The notes beneath the pieces were generated by a model that saw only the letters and a program-made list of their open reading frames with translations, searched no databases and was not told the DNA's origin. From contig NZ_LXET01000016.1 in NCBI RefSeq assembly GCF_001655005.1, positions 79,232 through 143,231 on the forward strand: a DNA stretch of 64,000 nucleotides, written 5' to 3'. This DNA comes from Hafnia paralvei ATCC 29927 (lineage in GTDB: Bacteria > Pseudomonadota > Gammaproteobacteria > Enterobacterales > Enterobacteriaceae). Below are positions 8,738 to 18,462 of this stretch, piece after piece. Each line of letters opens with the position of its first letter. Positions within the stretch are counted from its first letter, which is position 1. The translations under genes and the position numbers were made by a program.

Positions 8738-9693
8738 TGCAGGGACGTCAATTAAAGTATTGGAGAGCGGCGCTTGTTGGTGTCGTTTGTAGCGTTATTA
8801 TTTACCCGTCGCTGGCTACTGCAAACCAATCCATGCTGTCAGGTAATCTTTCTAGCGCGGGTTCCGATACCATGGTGAACCTGATGTCGCTGTGGTCGGC
8901 GAATTTTTCGCAAGATAATCCCAACGTGAACGTTCAGCTACAGGCGGCGGGGTCTTCCAGTGCGCCAACGGCGTTAGCTGCAGGGGCAGCACAGTTAGGT
9001 CCGATGAGTCGGCCAATGAAGGCGGCAGAAGTTTCAGCCTTCGAACAACGCTATGGTTATCCACCGCTGGCGGTGCCGGTGGCGTTGGATGCGCTGGTTG
9101 TGTTAGTGCATCAGGATAATCCGCTGCGTGAAATTAGTTTTAATCAGCTCGATAGTCTCTACTCCACCACGTTGCGCTGTGGTGAAGCTTCCCTAATTAC
9201 CCACTGGAAAAAGTTGGGATTGGGAGGGGAGTGGAAATCGCGTGCCATTTCGCTCTATGGCCGTAATTCTGCATCTGGCACCTATGGCTATTTCAAACAG
9301 CAGGTGCTGTGCGACGGTGATTTCAGCCCAAGGGTGAACGAACTGCCGGGCTCGGCGTCAGTGGTGCAGGCCGTTGCGGGCTCACTCAACAGCATTGGCT
9401 ATGCCAGTATCGGTTTTCGCGCCAGCGGTGTGCGAACGCTAGCGGTAAGCAAATTTGGCAGCCCTGCGGTAGAACCGACGGCTGAAAATATTGTGCAAGG
9501 TCGTTACCCGCTGGTGCGCCATCTCTATATTTATGTGAATAAAGCACCGGGACGGCCTCTGTCGCCATTAACTGCGGCGTTTATGGATAGCGTGCTTTCA
9601 GAGCAAGGGCAAAAGCTGGTGTTACAGGATGGCTATATGCCGCTGTCGGCGGCTGATATCGCACGAGTGAGAGCGGAGTTGGGGTTGAAGTAA
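8737..9693 (+). CDS. PstS-family phosphate ABC transporter substrate-binding protein
   Basis: Periplasmic phosphate-binding protein of 318 residues. A signal peptide (about residues 1-30, ending near SLATA) precedes the mature fold. Ligand-site features typical of PstS-like proteins are visible: SSAGSDTM, AAGSSSAPTAL, GPMSRPM, YGRNSASGTYG and ELPGSASVVQAV. The sequence differs from the classical E. coli PstS and belongs to the branch found with large PstC/PstA permeases. The ATG at 8737 overlaps the phoR stop (TGATG) with AAGGA upstream, so it is translated as the third gene of a phoBR operon; an in-frame TTG lies at 8734. It is about 3.9 kb from pstCAB, which lies beyond ppk-ppx. Confidence 0.9.
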   Translation: MQGRQLKYWRAALVGVVCSVIIYPSLATANQSMLSGNLSSAGSDTMVNLMSLWSANFSQDNPNVNVQLQAAGSSSAPTALAAGAAQLGPMSRPMKAAEVSAFEQRYGYPPLAVPVALDALVVLVHQDNPLREISFNQLDSLYSTTLRCGEASLITHWKKLGLGGEWKSRAISLYGRNSASGTYGYFKQQVLCDGDFSPRVNELPGSASVVQAVAGSLNSIGYASIGFRASGVRTLAVSKFGSPAVEPTAENIVQGRYPLVRHLYIYVNKAPGRPLSPLTAAFMDSVLSEQGQKLVLQDGYMPLSAADIARVRAELGLK

Positions 9694-9728
9694 AGACACC
9701 TAATTAAATTGTCCATAATCTGAAATAA

Positions 9729-9752
9729 AGCTGGTGCTATTATCCACCAGCT
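9729..9752. terminator. Hairpin between convergent pstS-like gene and ppx
   Basis: AGCTGGTG (9729-9736) and CACCAGCT (9745-9752) form a perfect eight-pair stem with an eight-base loop between the two convergent genes. There is no clear T-tract on either strand, so termination is plausible from position but not secured by sequence. Confidence 0.4.
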
Positions 9753-9821
9753 AAATAAGTATGGCTAAGTTTGACATTTCCCTGATTTATCATCGGGGAT
9801 GGCTCATATAATATTTTTACT

Positions 9822-11345
9822 TCACAGTTGCTCTTCTACCAATAGATGCCAGCCTTCAACATCTTTCCAGTATGACTGCTCTTTTTCCACGTCCAGCTGT
9901 ACAAGGTTATTTTGTTGCAAATAACCTTTAGGGAAACGCAGGATCCAGTGGAAACCATCCGTTTCTAGCTCTAGTGATTCCGGCGTGGTGGTGGACTGGC
10001 GCTGATTGTTTAGCAGCGTTGCTAGTCGCAAAATTTGAATCAGCGGAATGTACTGTTTCTTTTTAAACAGCGTTAAACGTGGCAGTTCATCGAGCTTCAC
10101 GCCTTTGCGGTGGAAACGTACTAACGTTGCCAGAAGTAACTGCTGTTCCTGATTAAACCCCGGTAGGTTGGTGTTTTGCAGGATATAGGCCGAATGGCGA
10201 TGCATGCCGCTGTGGTTAATGCTTAAGCCAACTTCATGCAGCATCGCCGCCCAGTTAAGCAGTGCTTCCAACTGTGGATGCACCAGTTTGCTGTTCTGCG
10301 CCATCCATTGCGCATAAAGTTGTTGTACCGTACTGAGCACACGTTGAGCCTGCTCGCGGTCTATATTGTAATGTTCCGCCAAACTGCGTGCGGTGCGGCT
10401 GCGGATGTCCTGATGGCGGAAACGGCCTTCCATCTCATACAGAACCCCTTCGCGCAATGCGCCGTCCGAAAGACGTAGCTGTTTAATCGCTAGCGCATCA
10501 AAGACACCGCAGAGAATGGAGAGCCCCGGTACAAAGACGGCTTGGCGATCTTCTGATAGCCCCGGTAGTGTCAGCTCACTAAAACGTTTGTACTTGAGGA
10601 CTTCACTGCGCAGCAATTCCAGACGTTCTGGCGTGATCAGCCCATCTTTTTCGCCCAAAGCAATCAGCACTTCATGGGCCGCCTTGATCGAACCCGACGC
10701 GCCGAGAGCAGCTTGCCAGCCTTGAATGCGATACTGCCATGCCATATTTTCCAGCTTTTGCGCCGCAGCTAGGCGCGCACGCTGGAAGTTATCTTTGCTA
10801 ATAGTGCCGTTCGGGAAGAACTGTCGAGCGAAGCTGACGCAGCCCATCCGGCGGCTTTCGACCAGCAGCGGATCGAAATCTTCGCCGATCACCATTTCCG
10901 TGGAGCCGCCGCCGATATCAATCACCAGCTTGCGCCCTTTTTCTGGCTGGGTGTGCGCTACGCCCATGAAAATCAGGCGAGCTTCTTCGTGACCGGAAAT
11001 AATCTCAATCGGGTAGGGAATCACTTTTGCTGCCCGTTTGAGAAACTCTTCCGCATTGGCGGCTTGACGCAACGAATGGGTGCCAACGATACAGACGTTT
11101 TCTGCAGGAAACCCTTGTAAACGCTCAGCAAACAATGCCAAACAAGCGATGCCGCGTTCCATGGCTTCTTCACTCAGCATGTTGTTGCTGTCTAGGCCAT
11201 CGGCGAGATGTACCCGTTGCTTCAGGCGTCCCAGAACCTGAAGCGCGCCGTTAACGATACGGGCAATAACCATATGGAAACTGTTAGAGCCTAAATCGAT
11301 AGCAGCAATTTCCTGCGGTTTATTATTAGAATGAGTTAGCGGCAT
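9822..11345 (-). CDS. ppx: Exopolyphosphatase Ppx (GppA/Ppx family)
   Basis: Cytoplasmic enzyme that releases orthophosphate from the ends of polyphosphate chains. The N-terminal actin-like ATPase fold shows phosphate-1 motif AAIDLGSNSFHMVIAR near residue 14 and phosphate-2 motif VIDIGGGSTEMVIG near residue 143. The C-terminal part has the HD-like helical domain with AAMLHEVGLSINHSGMHRHS. Its 507 residues compare with 513 in E. coli. It is 24 bp downstream of ppk on the same strand, the usual ppk-ppx operon in which synthesis and breakdown of polyphosphate are made together. It ends convergently with the PstS-like gene. Confidence 0.97.
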   Translation of the reverse strand: MPLTHSNNKPQEIAAIDLGSNSFHMVIARIVNGALQVLGRLKQRVHLADGLDSNNMLSEEAMERGIACLALFAERLQGFPAENVCIVGTHSLRQAANAEEFLKRAAKVIPYPIEIISGHEEARLIFMGVAHTQPEKGRKLVIDIGGGSTEMVIGEDFDPLLVESRRMGCVSFARQFFPNGTISKDNFQRARLAAAQKLENMAWQYRIQGWQAALGASGSIKAAHEVLIALGEKDGLITPERLELLRSEVLKYKRFSELTLPGLSEDRQAVFVPGLSILCGVFDALAIKQLRLSDGALREGVLYEMEGRFRHQDIRSRTARSLAEHYNIDREQAQRVLSTVQQLYAQWMAQNSKLVHPQLEALLNWAAMLHEVGLSINHSGMHRHSAYILQNTNLPGFNQEQQLLLATLVRFHRKGVKLDELPRLTLFKKKQYIPLIQILRLATLLNNQRQSTTTPESLELETDGFHWILRFPKGYLQQNNLVQLDVEKEQSYWKDVEGWHLLVEEQL

Positions 11346-11369
11346 AAGCGGCCTATAAGTCTGTAATTG

Positions 11370-13436
11370 TTATTGGTTATCGGGTTGTTCAAGAGCTTTG
11401 AGGTAATCATAAATAGCCAACTGAGAGCGCACCTTGCGGCGATTTCCGCGCGGAACATAGCGGTTACTGAGATCTTTATCAAGAAAACGTGCTTTGACGG
11501 TATCGCTGAACTGCAGTTCCAACAGATCCAATACGCGCTGGCGCAGCGTTGGATCGAGCAGAGATACGGCAACTTCAATACGATAGTCGATATTGCGCGT
11601 CATCCAGTCGGCAGATGAGAGATATACCAGCGGATCGCCATGATTTTCAAACACGTAGACGCGCGCGTGTTCCAAGAATCGATCGACGATGCTGATAACC
11701 TGAATGTTTTCGCTAACGCCCGGAATATTTGGCACCAGCGAGCACATGCCACGTACCAAAAGGCGAATTTTTACCCCAGCCGAAGAGGCGGTATATAAGC
11801 GATCGACCAAGCCTCTATCAACCAGATTGTTGATTTTCAGCGTGATCCCAGCGCTGAGCCCTGCCTGTGCACTAGTAATTTCCTGATCGATAAGCTGGTA
11901 AAGCATACGACGCGAGTTTTGTGGCGATACCATCAAATGCTCGAAACTGACCGGACGATACGGATTTTCAATAAAATTGAACACCCGACGCACTTCGTTG
12001 GTAATACGCGCATCGGCGGTGAGTAGGGAATAGTCGGTGTACAGACGCGCGGTTTTTTCGTTGAAGTTACCGGTACCGATATGAGCGTAACGAACGATGT
12101 GATCGCCTTCTTTACGAGAGATCAGGAACAGCTTGGCGTGGATTTTCAACCCTGGCGCGGAGAAAATGACATGCACGCCGGCTTCGGTTAAACGCTTCGC
12201 CCAGTGGATGTTGGCTTCTTCATCGAAGCGTGCCTGCAGCTCCACCACGACGGTCACTTTTTTCCCGTTGTGTGCTGCATGGATCATCGATTCGATAATG
12301 CGGGAATCTTTGGCGACGCGATAGATATTGATTTTTATGGCTAGCACGCTGGGGTCAAACGAGGCCTGACGTAGCAGTTCAAGTACGTGCTCGAAGGTGT
12401 GATACGGATAGTAAAGCAGCACATCGTGATCGCGGATGGCGTCGAATCCGTTGCGGAATTTATCGAACCAGATATGGCGCAAACGTGGCAACGGCTTATT
12501 CACCAAATGGGCGTTGCCGACATTCGGAAATTTAATAAAGTCTTTGAAATTGTGGTATCGACCACCGGCGATCACCGAGTCGTAGGAGGATATCCCTAAT
12601 TTCTGACGCAGCAGTTCAACCAGTTCATCCGGCATATCCCGTTGATAAACAAAGCGTACTGGCTCTGCGGTGAGACGTTGCTTTAGGCTTGACGACATTA
12701 ACTCCATCAAGCTGGACTCCATTTCCGTCACCAAGTCATATTCCGCGTCACGAGTCATTTTCATGGAATAGGCATTCAGCGCGTCATAATCGAAGAAGCC
12801 TTTGAAAATATCATCTAGGCAGTAGCGCAGGATATTATCGACAAGAATCATAGGTTTTCGGCGACGCGGGGTTTCCGGCGGCAGTATAATGAAGCGCTCA
12901 ACCTTGTCGGAAGGGATCTCCAGCAGCGCATAGCTGGTGTGATGACCACGAATAATTTCGACGGCTAGATAGGTGTAGTCATCTTTGAGGAACGAGACCA
13001 AATCGGTTTCATTGTTTATCAGAATCGGAGTGATGTGCTGGCGTAGGTGATTCTTGAAATATTGGCGCAGCCATACCTGCTGGTTCTCTGAGAGTTGGCG
13101 CTCGTTAATCAAGAAAATCTGATTACGCGCCATTTCTAGCAGCAGTTCGTTGTATAACGAATCGAACTCCTGATCGGTTTTGAGCACTTTGGCCTGAATT
13201 TTTTTGAGTAAGTGGCGTGAGGCGCCGGTCGAACCTTGCTCTTCGCTGATAAGAATACGGCGCTTCAGATCGGCAAACCGAACCTTGTAGAATTCATCCA
13301 GATTGCTGGAGTAAATTCCCAGAAAACGCATGCGCTCAATGAGCGGATTGCTCTTGTCTGCGGCTTCCTGTAGAACGCGTTCGTTAAATGACAACCAACT
13401 TAGTTCTTTATCGATATAGAGCTTTTCCTGACCCAT
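11370..13436 (-). CDS. ppk: Polyphosphate kinase Ppk1
   Basis: Makes inorganic polyphosphate from the gamma phosphate of ATP, at the inner membrane. The N-domain begins LYIDKELSWLSFNERVLQEA. The middle carries the catalytic histidine segment LKIHAKLFLISRKEG followed by YAHIGTGNFNEKTARLYTDY, and the C-terminal phospholipase-D-like half has VRGMCSLVPNIPG and YLSSADWMTRNIDYR. At 688 residues it matches E. coli Ppk. It is the first gene of ppk-ppx and is transcribed away from pstC, with 168 bp between the starts. I looked there for a Pho box and did not find a convincing one. Confidence 0.98.
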   Translation of the reverse strand: MGQEKLYIDKELSWLSFNERVLQEAADKSNPLIERMRFLGIYSSNLDEFYKVRFADLKRRILISEEQGSTGASRHLLKKIQAKVLKTDQEFDSLYNELLLEMARNQIFLINERQLSENQQVWLRQYFKNHLRQHITPILINNETDLVSFLKDDYTYLAVEIIRGHHTSYALLEIPSDKVERFIILPPETPRRRKPMILVDNILRYCLDDIFKGFFDYDALNAYSMKMTRDAEYDLVTEMESSLMELMSSSLKQRLTAEPVRFVYQRDMPDELVELLRQKLGISSYDSVIAGGRYHNFKDFIKFPNVGNAHLVNKPLPRLRHIWFDKFRNGFDAIRDHDVLLYYPYHTFEHVLELLRQASFDPSVLAIKINIYRVAKDSRIIESMIHAAHNGKKVTVVVELQARFDEEANIHWAKRLTEAGVHVIFSAPGLKIHAKLFLISRKEGDHIVRYAHIGTGNFNEKTARLYTDYSLLTADARITNEVRRVFNFIENPYRPVSFEHLMVSPQNSRRMLYQLIDQEITSAQAGLSAGITLKINNLVDRGLVDRLYTASSAGVKIRLLVRGMCSLVPNIPGVSENIQVISIVDRFLEHARVYVFENHGDPLVYLSSADWMTRNIDYRIEVAVSLLDPTLRQRVLDLLELQFSDTVKARFLDKDLSNRYVPRGNRRKVRSQLAIYDYLKALEQPDNQ

Positions 13437-13604
13437 TGCGACTCCAATACTAGACAGCGACGATAAAAGTGGGAGTACCCAGTGTCTGCCTTTATTATGG
13501 CGAGAAGTTGACGCTAAAGTCCAATGACCAAACAGTAATGTAGCGTTAACAATGATGCCATATTATGCTGTGTCGCTTTTATTCTCCCTGTTAATGGAAT
13601 TTGC

Positions 13605-15809
13605 ATGGATCACACTACACCTGCGTTATTAATACGTGACAAGCGTCGAGCCTGGCGAGATCGCCTGACTCGCTACGTCGTTAGCACGGGCGGGATGGTA
13701 GTGCTAGCTATGCTGATGTTGATTTTTGTCTATTTGTTGGTTGCTGTTTGGCCGTTGTTCAAACCCGCCAGTATTGGTCAACCTCAAGCGTTGGCTTGGC
13801 CACAAAATGGCAACGCGGTAGCCGTCGGCGTTGATGCGACCCATCAAATGGTATGGCGCATTGATGAGAATGGAAAAGGGATGTTTCTTGCGCTTCAATC
13901 AGCCGATAAGCCGTTGCAATCGTTGCAGGAACAGCAGCTTACAACGTCTGCCCCCAGTGCTGTCGCCAGTATGAACGGCGATACTTACACTATTGTATTA
14001 GCCACCGTGGATGGCAAGGTGCTCTTAGTGAGCCCGCAGTTCCACCCAGTGGGTAAAACCGGAGATACCGGCCACTTCGCCCCAGACTGGGTCTATCTTC
14101 GTGGTTCAACACCGGAACCGTTTGATAATAAGCATCAGCCACTGCGTCAGGTTAGCCTAGGGACACAACAAAATCAGCCAATGGTAGCGGCGTTGACGCA
14201 AGATGGCCGAGTATTGTTAGGTCAGCTAGCCCAGACGGGATGGCAGGTGCGTCAGATTGAAGTGAATGCCCCTGTGAGTCAGGTGTTACTGTCTCCAGAG
14301 GGGAGTCGCCTGTTTGTGCTCAGTCCGAATCAGCTTACCGTTTTCCCGCTAAGCCAGGCGGCGGTAGGCAAAGGCCAGAATATTATTTTCGATCCACAAA
14401 AAACTGCACAGAAAAATATCGTCCGCATGGCATTGCTGCCGGGAGCCAGCTCCCTGTTGCTACAAAATGCTGAAGGCCAAATTAGCCAATGGTTTGATGT
14501 TCAGCGTAACGGCCAACGCGAACTGACTGAAATTAGACATTATCAGCCAGCCTTGGCCGATAGCATGTTGATTAATGAACCGTACCGGCGAGTATTTGCG
14601 GCGTTGGCACCGAGTGGAAAACTGGAGCTCTATTCTTCTCTACGCGAAAACGCGGTATTGCAGACGTCGATCGAATCAGGAGTCAAAACCGCATGGTTCG
14701 ATCCGCAGGGAAAAGGGCTGCTGGTAGAGACGATGAAGGGCGCGTATTGGTATCCACTGAGTAACGATTATCCTGAAATCAGTTGGCGAACGCTGCTTAA
14801 ACCGACTTGGTTTGAGAACTATCCACAGCCGGACTCTGTGTGGCAAACCACGTCAGGTAGCGATAATTATCAGGCCAAGTACAGCCTATGGCCTGTCGTC
14901 TTTGGCACACTGAAGGCCGCTTTTTATGCGCTTTTATTTGCAACGCCGTTGGCGGTAGCTGGAGCGATTTATACCGCCTATTTTATGTCTGCGCGTCAGA
15001 GAAGCATAGTAAAACCCGCGATAGAGATGATAGGTGCGTTTCCTACGGTGGTGATTGGTTTAGTCGCTGCCATTTGGCTGGCTCCCATCATTGAGAACCA
15101 TCTTTTAGCTTTGTTGGCGCTTCCGGTGCTAATCCCTTTGGTGATTGTTGGTGGAGCCGCGCTCTGGACGCGCCTTTTCCCTGCGCTGGCTCAGCGGACA
15201 GGTTATCGGTTTGACGTCTGCGTGTTGTTACCGTTGCTGACGGTACTGCTGGTGCTATGGTTCATGTTGGCACCTCATGCAGAGATTTTATTATGGGGTA
15301 TGCCGCTGCATGAACGTTTGGGCGACGGTTACGATCAGCGTAATACGTTGGTAGTCGCGATTGCACTTGGATTTGCATTAGTTCCGGTTATTTTCTCTCT
15401 GGCAGAAGACGCGCTGTTTAGCGTGCCATCCAGCTTGGCTCAGGGCTCTTTGGCGTTGGGTGCGACCCAGTGGCAAACCTTGATGAGAGTGTTGTTACCT
15501 AGCGCCAGTGCTGGGATATTTTCCGCTTTGATGATTGGTCTGGGGCGGGCAGTAGGGGAAACCATGATTGTGCTGATGGCGACGGGTAACACACCGCTAT
15601 TGGATAATACGCCGTTCCAAGGTCTGCGAGCATTGGCGGCAAATATTGCGATTGAAATGCCAGAGGCCGTAGTGGGAAGCGCGCATTACCGCGTGCTGTT
15701 CCTAACGGCGCTGGTCTTGTTCCTGTTTACCTTTGTTGTTAACACGTTGGCAGAGGCCGTGCGTTTGAAACTACGTTTGCGCTACAGCGCTGATCGGGAA
15801 GGACTATGA
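13605..15809 (+). CDS. pstC: Phosphate ABC transporter permease PstC, long form
   Basis: Inner-membrane permease of 734 residues, more than twice E. coli PstC (319). One membrane segment at about 28-50 is followed by some 370 residues with repeated strand-like segments (for example GNAVAVGVDATHQMVWRIDE and QDGRVLLGQLAQTGW), which looks like a periplasmic beta-propeller-like insert. The canonical permease core follows from about residue 425, with the ABC contact loop SSLAQGSLALGATQWQTLMR near 600. This long PstC type is known in vibrios, Shewanella and some Enterobacterales. The stop overlaps the pstA start (ATGA). Confidence 0.92.
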   Translation: MDHTTPALLIRDKRRAWRDRLTRYVVSTGGMVVLAMLMLIFVYLLVAVWPLFKPASIGQPQALAWPQNGNAVAVGVDATHQMVWRIDENGKGMFLALQSADKPLQSLQEQQLTTSAPSAVASMNGDTYTIVLATVDGKVLLVSPQFHPVGKTGDTGHFAPDWVYLRGSTPEPFDNKHQPLRQVSLGTQQNQPMVAALTQDGRVLLGQLAQTGWQVRQIEVNAPVSQVLLSPEGSRLFVLSPNQLTVFPLSQAAVGKGQNIIFDPQKTAQKNIVRMALLPGASSLLLQNAEGQISQWFDVQRNGQRELTEIRHYQPALADSMLINEPYRRVFAALAPSGKLELYSSLRENAVLQTSIESGVKTAWFDPQGKGLLVETMKGAYWYPLSNDYPEISWRTLLKPTWFENYPQPDSVWQTTSGSDNYQAKYSLWPVVFGTLKAAFYALLFATPLAVAGAIYTAYFMSARQRSIVKPAIEMIGAFPTVVIGLVAAIWLAPIIENHLLALLALPVLIPLVIVGGAALWTRLFPALAQRTGYRFDVCVLLPLLTVLLVLWFMLAPHAEILLWGMPLHERLGDGYDQRNTLVVAIALGFALVPVIFSLAEDALFSVPSSLAQGSLALGATQWQTLMRVLLPSASAGIFSALMIGLGRAVGETMIVLMATGNTPLLDNTPFQGLRALAANIAIEMPEAVVGSAHYRVLFLTALVLFLFTFVVNTLAEAVRLKLRLRYSADREGL

Positions 15810-17479
15810 GTACTCAGAGTCCAGTTCAAAACGTGGCAAAAACGCCTTGGATACGCAGTGGACGCCCGTGGATTTGGCTCAGCGCTGGCGCCGCGACTAT
15901 CAGCCTCTTAGCGCTGATTGGGTTGATCGCTTTGCTAGCGGGGCAGGGTATGCGTTATTTCTGGCCGCATTCCGTCTATGAGTTTGAGCTGAAAAGCGGG
16001 CAGCATATTATCGGGGAGCGCTACGGCATCACTCAGGTTCCGCGTCAGCAGCTGTTGGATGCCGGCCTGAAATTAGCGCCGAACGCACCCGCCCAGCTTT
16101 CACGCTTTCTCATTAAAACCGGCAACCGTGAGTGGGAAAATCAGGATTTTTTAGTGGTGATGGCTGCGGATATCAGTCATACACGTAAGCCTAAAGATCT
16201 ACTGGTTCTGGAGCGCGAGCATAACGGCAATGCTTATGGTTATTTGGTTGGGCTACTGGAGAATGGTCAACCTTTGGTCGGCCGCGAAATAGTACGCGAT
16301 CTTGAGAGGCGAATTGCCAGAACTAAAGAGCTCAGCCAGAAAATAACTCATTTGCGCCAACATCAGCTTTCTGCCATCAGCGCCCAGTTTGAGAGCCTGC
16401 GTTTGACACAGCGACAGGCCGAAATGAAGGGGAAATGGGATGCGCGTTTACAAGCACAGGTAAAAGCCGAGCGTCAGGAGTTGGAGCGTAAACACCAACA
16501 GTTGATTGCTCGTATAGATGCGCTGGGTAGAGAGCAAAAAAGCGATAGCGTTCTATTACGTGATATGAACGGCGTGCAGAGAGAAATTCCGATTTATGAA
16601 ATTCACGATGCTTGGCAGCCGAATGCGATGAGTACGGGCGACAAAGCTCGCCACTGGGTGAAGCAGGTTAAAAAATTTCTGGTGGATAGTCCGCGTGAAT
16701 CCAACACCGAAGGCGGCGTTTTCCCTGCAATTTTCGGCACTATGCTGATGGTGATACTCATGTCCGTGATTGTGATGCCTTTGGGCGTGATCGCCGCCGT
16801 TTATCTGCATGAATATGCGCGTAAGAATTGGTTTACTCGCTTGATTCGTATCGCGGTCGTGAATTTGGCGGGGGTGCCCTCCATTGTGTACGGTATTTTT
16901 GGTTTAGGTTTCTTTGTATATGTACTGGGGGGCTCGATAGATCAGCTGCTCTTTAGTGAATCGCTGCCGAATCCAACGTTTGGCACGCCGGGGCTGTTGT
17001 GGGCGTCACTCACGCTGGCACTGTTAACGCTGCCGGTGGTGATAGTTTCTACTGAAGAAGGGTTGGCGCGAATTCCCGCCTCGTTACGACAAGGATCTTT
17101 GGCATTGGGGGCCACGAAAGCAGAAACGCTGCGCCGTGTTGTTTTACCTTTGGCTGTGCCTGCAATGCTAACAGGGCTGATCCTCGCCATTGCGCGAGCT
17201 GCCGGTGAAACCGCCCCGCTGATGCTGGTTGGGGTGGTGAAGTCAGCGCCTGAATTGCCAATTGATAGCGTGTTCCCTTATTTGCACCTGGATCGGAAAT
17301 TTATGCATCTAGGATTCCAAGTTTATGACGGCGCACTGCAAAGTCCGAATGTTGAGGCTGCTCGTCCGCTGGTGTTTGCTACTGCATTTTTGTTAGTGAC
17401 ACTGGTGGTCGGGTTGAATTTAGCCGCGATGTCGATTCGTCATTATTTACGTGAGAAGTATCGTGCGTTGTCGCTTTAA
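15806..17479 (+). CDS. pstA: Phosphate ABC transporter permease PstA, long form
   Basis: Partner permease of PstC, 557 residues against 296 in E. coli. The first membrane segment (about 28-52) is followed by about 240 extra residues that include an Arg/Gln/Glu-rich coiled coil (about 165-250, beginning VRDLERRIARTKELSQKI). The permease core follows from about residue 305, with the PstB-contact loop ASLRQGSLALGATKAETLRR and the segment ARAAGETAPLMLVGVV. Long PstA accompanies long PstC in this transporter class, so the extracytoplasmic domains probably pack together; that is inference. Four-base overlap with pstC; pstB follows after 66 bp. Confidence 0.92.
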   Translation: MSTQSPVQNVAKTPWIRSGRPWIWLSAGAATISLLALIGLIALLAGQGMRYFWPHSVYEFELKSGQHIIGERYGITQVPRQQLLDAGLKLAPNAPAQLSRFLIKTGNREWENQDFLVVMAADISHTRKPKDLLVLEREHNGNAYGYLVGLLENGQPLVGREIVRDLERRIARTKELSQKITHLRQHQLSAISAQFESLRLTQRQAEMKGKWDARLQAQVKAERQELERKHQQLIARIDALGREQKSDSVLLRDMNGVQREIPIYEIHDAWQPNAMSTGDKARHWVKQVKKFLVDSPRESNTEGGVFPAIFGTMLMVILMSVIVMPLGVIAAVYLHEYARKNWFTRLIRIAVVNLAGVPSIVYGIFGLGFFVYVLGGSIDQLLFSESLPNPTFGTPGLLWASLTLALLTLPVVIVSTEEGLARIPASLRQGSLALGATKAETLRRVVLPLAVPAMLTGLILAIARAAGETAPLMLVGVVKSAPELPIDSVFPYLHLDRKFMHLGFQVYDGALQSPNVEAARPLVFATAFLLVTLVVGLNLAAMSIRHYLREKYRALSL

Positions 17480-17545
17480 CGGTTTGTTGTCTATCTATTC
17501 TTCGAATTCCGCAGGGATAGGTATTTATTGTGAGGAGTCAATCCC

Positions 17546-18358
17546 GTGGGTTTAACCGCACCGGAAACATTGCCCCTATTGGATGTCCAAGCATTGCCAG
17601 CAGAGCAAACGGCGTTGGCCGCTCAAGACCTGAATCTGTTTTATGGTGCCAAACAGGTGCTGTTTGACGTGAATTTACGCGTCCCTAAGAATAGGGTAAC
17701 CGCATTGATTGGGCCTTCTGGCTGCGGAAAATCAACGTTGCTGCGCTGCTTTAATCGTATGAACGATTTAGTGGAACAGTGTCGCGTGGAAGGTGAGGTA
17801 AGCGTCAACGGTAGCCGCGTGAGCGGCAATGATGTTGATGTGGCTGCGCTGCGTCGTCGTGTAGGCATGGTGTTTCAGCGGCCAAATCCGTTTCCGAAAT
17901 CCATCTATGAAAACGTGGTTTATGGCCTACGGCTAAACGGTGTGCGCGATCGCCGCGTCTTAGATGAGACCGTTGAACGAGCGCTGCGACAGGCCGCATT
18001 ATGGCATGAGGTGAAAGGTCGTTTGAGTGAAAACGCTTTTAAGCTTTCCAGCGGTCAGCAGCAACGACTGGTTATTGCCCGCGCTATCGCCATTGAACCG
18101 GAAGTATTGCTCTTGGATGAGCCAACGTCGGCGCTAGATCCCATCTCAACCCTAACGATTGAAGAACTGATTGTTGGGTTAAAACAAAATTACAGCGTGG
18201 TACTGGTGACGCACAACATGCAGCAGGCCGCACGAGTATCCGATTACACCGCATTTATCCATCAGGGAGAAGTGGTGGAATATGCAGATACCGACACCTT
18301 ATTTACCTCGCCAAGGCAGAAAAGAACTGAGGATTATATTACGGGTCGGTATGGGTGA
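17546..18358 (+). CDS. pstB: Phosphate ABC transporter ATP-binding protein PstB
   Basis: Cytoplasmic ATPase that powers PstC-PstA. Walker A GPSGCGKST is at residues 56-64, the Q-loop lies in GMVFQRPNPFPKSIYENV, the signature is LSSGQQQRLVIARAIA, Walker B is VLLLDEPTSALDP and the H-loop His is in VLVTHNMQQAARVSD. GTG at 17546 is preceded by GAGGAG eight bases ahead. The 270 residues are normal for PstB. The usual last gene, phoU, does not follow; a hairpin terminator and then an AT-rich accessory region come next. If PhoR signalling needs PhoU, it must be encoded elsewhere. Confidence 0.96.
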   Translation: MGLTAPETLPLLDVQALPAEQTALAAQDLNLFYGAKQVLFDVNLRVPKNRVTALIGPSGCGKSTLLRCFNRMNDLVEQCRVEGEVSVNGSRVSGNDVDVAALRRRVGMVFQRPNPFPKSIYENVVYGLRLNGVRDRRVLDETVERALRQAALWHEVKGRLSENAFKLSSGQQQRLVIARAIAIEPEVLLLDEPTSALDPISTLTIEELIVGLKQNYSVVLVTHNMQQAARVSDYTAFIHQGEVVEYADTDTLFTSPRQKRTEDYITGRYG

Positions 18359-18405
18359 TTTATTTATGCTGATCGTGCTATAGATCTCACTTTATCGAAT
18401 TGATT

Positions 18406-18440
18406 AATAACTCCATTAATAGTGGAGTTATTCTCTTTTA
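18406..18440. terminator. Bidirectional terminator between pstB and the AraC-like gene
   Basis: AATAACTCCA (18406-18415), a seven-base loop, then TGGAGTTATT (18423-18432) gives a perfect ten-pair stem followed by CTCTTTTATAT. It separates two convergent genes and marks the change from core to AT-rich DNA. Confidence 0.75.
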
Positions 18441-18462
18441 TATATAGTAGCGCGTTTTTACA

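Noticed and set aside
13437..13604. A Pho box between ppk and pstC
   Set aside because: Phosphate control is expected, but no pair of CTGTCAT-like repeats at 11-base spacing was found on either strand; fragments such as TTGACGC and CTGTTTGG match too poorly.
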